Shown: one piece after another, positions 54,721 to 56,005 of the stretch
How positions within the stretch are numbered: the first letter of the stretch is position 1
How the letters are laid out: each line of letters starts with the position of its first letter
Assembly (NCBI GenBank): GCA_020073615.1
Contig: JAIQEX010000028.1
Coordinates: 1-56,005, forward strand
Direction of reading: 5' to 3'
Source of the DNA: Terriglobia bacterium
Lineage (GTDB): Bacteria; Acidobacteriota; Terriglobia; Bryobacterales; Bryobacteraceae
Length of the DNA stretch: 56,005 bases
Notes under the pieces: generated by a model
What the model was told of the DNA's origin: nothing
Databases searched by the model: none
Seen by the model: only the letters and a program-made list of their open reading frames with translations
Translations under genes and position numbers: made by a program

Positions 54721-55908
54721 TCAGAGCCTGCGTAGATCCCACGACCCGGTGGCGGTCAATCGCTCATCGCGGCCGCGGATCTCGGCGACTCCACCGACTC
54801 CCGAATCGGTCGCCACGCCGCGAAACGTCACCGTGCCGCCGGCGAAGCGAAAGCCGTCCTTCGTCACCTCCACCTGCGATAGGGCGGTGTCGATATCCGG
54901 CATCGTGCCGCCGAACGTGATCTTCACTCTCCCGCTCCAGGCGTGCTGCGCATCCCGCGCCAGCCGCAGCTCCATGCGCGCCGGCGATGCCCAGAGGATC
55001 AGATTGCCGCTAAAGGTCCCTTCCAATTCCGCGGGGTCGATCGCGCGTCCCGCGGCCGGTGCCGGCAGTTCCGGCGGATCGGGCGGCTTCAGATCGGCGT
55101 AAGCTCCCGCCTTCACCATCTCGTGAACACGCCACGCGGCCTTCTGCAGCCAGGCCGCGCGCTCCGCCGTGAGGCTCACCAGCTTGCCGGTTTCGCCCGG
55201 ACGCGGCCGCCCTGCACGCGTCACCAGAGTCCCGCTCACTGTGGCCGGCAGGCCCACCGGCGACTTTCCGAACAGCGTCGCGTAAAACTCGCAGGCCGCC
55301 AGGTAGGAACCGGCCTGGCTGGGATGCGCGCCGTCCACGTAGTACAGATTCACGCCAACGGCCGGCGTGCCGTGCATGGACTCCTGCCACGCCGGGCCGG
55401 CCGGTACGTCGATCGCACCCAGTTCGCTCGCGATCTTGAGGTACGCATAATCGAGCATCGGCTGCGACTCCGGCGCGGCGCGCACCGCCCACGTGTGATA
55501 CAGCACCGTCTTCGCTCCCGCGGCTTTGATCTCGCGGTCGAAGTCGCGGACCGATTGCCAGAAGCCCGCCGGATCGGTGGGTTGGGACGCGCCATTCACC
55601 AGCAACGGGGTCCCGAGCGCGCTCTGCTCCTGCAGCACCACGTAGTCCCAATGGCCTTCGCGGATCGCCTTCTGGGCCTCGCCGCGCTGCCGATGTTGCG
55701 CGAGAGTAGAGCCGCCCACGGTAATCGCCGCGGCCTCCACGCGAAGCGCCGGCTGGCCGGCCATCGCCAGGCCGGCGAAGATCTCGGGCAGGTTGTTGAA
55801 GTACGTGTAGCTGTTGCCGATGAACAGAACGCGCAGCGGCGGCGCGGCCTGCGCCGCCACGGTCAGCAGCAGGACGCCAGGCAGGAGGGAAAATGTACGG
55901 CGTTTCAC
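54721..55908 (-). CDS. Secreted SGNH/GDSL-type hydrolase
   Basis: A 395-residue exported esterase-like protein. Signal peptide about 1-21 (KRRTFSLLPGVLLLTVAAQAA), nucleophile motif LFIGNSYTYFNN, and the C-terminal DGAHPSQAGSYLAA with Asp and His of the triad. A second domain (about 260-395) is beta-rich (GTFSGNLILWASPARMELRLARD) and of unknown role. It resembles DUF4886-like carbohydrate esterases; the substrate is unknown. The GTG at 55908 begins the signal peptide directly; an upstream GTG at 55974 would add a non-signal extension and include a hairpin repeat. Confidence 0.72.
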   Translation of the reverse strand: MKRRTFSLLPGVLLLTVAAQAAPPLRVLFIGNSYTYFNNLPEIFAGLAMAGQPALRVEAAAITVGGSTLAQHRQRGEAQKAIREGHWDYVVLQEQSALGTPLLVNGASQPTDPAGFWQSVRDFDREIKAAGAKTVLYHTWAVRAAPESQPMLDYAYLKIASELGAIDVPAGPAWQESMHGTPAVGVNLYYVDGAHPSQAGSYLAACEFYATLFGKSPVGLPATVSGTLVTRAGRPRPGETGKLVSLTAERAAWLQKAAWRVHEMVKAGAYADLKPPDPPELPAPAAGRAIDPAELEGTFSGNLILWASPARMELRLARDAQHAWSGRVKITFGGTMPDIDTALSQVEVTKDGFRFAGGTVTFRGVATDSGVGGVAEIRGRDERLTATGSWDLRRL

Positions 55909-55933
55909 ATGCGAAATTATCCCATACTGGTGG

Positions 55934-55953
55934 GGCAGGCGCTTTCGCCTGCC
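55934..55953. repeat. Short perfect hairpin (GGCAGGCG/CGCCTGCC)
   Basis: An 8-bp perfect inverted repeat with a four-base CTTT loop, 26 bp upstream of the SGNH hydrolase start. It looks like a dispersed palindromic element of the kind common in intergenic DNA; only one copy is seen in this window. Confidence 0.5.
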
Positions 55954-56005
55954 AACAATCCCGAGAGCGCTCACCGTCCCCGACGCTCCAGCCGGTCTCG
56001 TGCGT

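Overview
The window comes from a high-GC Gram-negative bacterium and looks most like an acidobacterium of the Solibacter/Bryobacter group. The evidence is the family mix: two Oar-like TonB-dependent receptors with N-terminal carboxypeptidase-regulatory domains and no SusD partner, a secreted protein with the Solibacter-type TIGR03437 domain, FG-GAP/ASPIC-UnbV proteins, many secreted TPR proteins, a winged-helix/kinase/TPR fusion, a kinase with a TolB-like propeller, and a PEP-CTERM protein. This placement is inferred from gene content; no rRNA or other phylogenetic marker RNA is present.

Layout. 1-169: 5' end of an IS66-type transposase gene running off the left edge. 408-3164 (-): membrane-anchored winged-helix/kinase/TPR regulator with three helically phased repeats just upstream. 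3386-6891 (+): secreted TIGR03437 protein coupled to a PEP-CTERM propeller protein. 7093-21417: an arabinan/arabinoside utilisation region with GH51, two GH43 enzymes, two FG-GAP/ASPIC proteins, three TPR proteins and one large TonB-dependent receptor. Its two plus-strand transcription units (GH51, and TPR-receptor-TPR-TPR-GH43) each carry a sigma70-like promoter followed by a near-identical LacI/cre-like operator. 21435-25668: phosphoglucomutase, a membrane glycosyltransferase and a cation efflux protein. 25872-31527: a FadL-like outer-membrane channel translationally coupled to two hybrid histidine kinases.

31805-34483 (-): ftsY-ribD-ribE operon. 34619-37264 (-) and 37312-38268 (+): a Ser/Thr kinase with a propeller and a short-chain dehydrogenase-like protein, divergent across 47 bp that hold a symmetric -10 element. 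38287-41874: two tandem paralogous SGNH proteins and an AlgI-type MBOAT acyltransferase, probably an exopolysaccharide O-acetylation module. 42545-44759: a HisC-family aminotransferase overlapping 4-hydroxyphenylpyruvate dioxygenase, suggesting tyrosine catabolism. 44764-51710: a roughly 7-kb segment (dihaem oxidoreductase, PlsC-like protein lacking its catalytic Asp, second TonB receptor, purple-acid-phosphatase-like enzyme, remnant of a lysozyme-like gene). It is bounded on the left by a 60-bp relic of the folC 3' end and on the right by intact folC, so it looks inserted between hppD and folC. 51711-54684 (-): the housekeeping block rsfS-rlmH-accD-folC, with rsfS probably starting at CTG. 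54721-55908 (-): a secreted SGNH hydrolase.

The best candidate for an undescribed system is the SusD-less arabinan locus, which pairs FG-GAP/ASPIC-UnbV proteins with GH43 and TPR proteins with a receptor under one predicted operator. No tRNA, rRNA or CRISPR array was seen.
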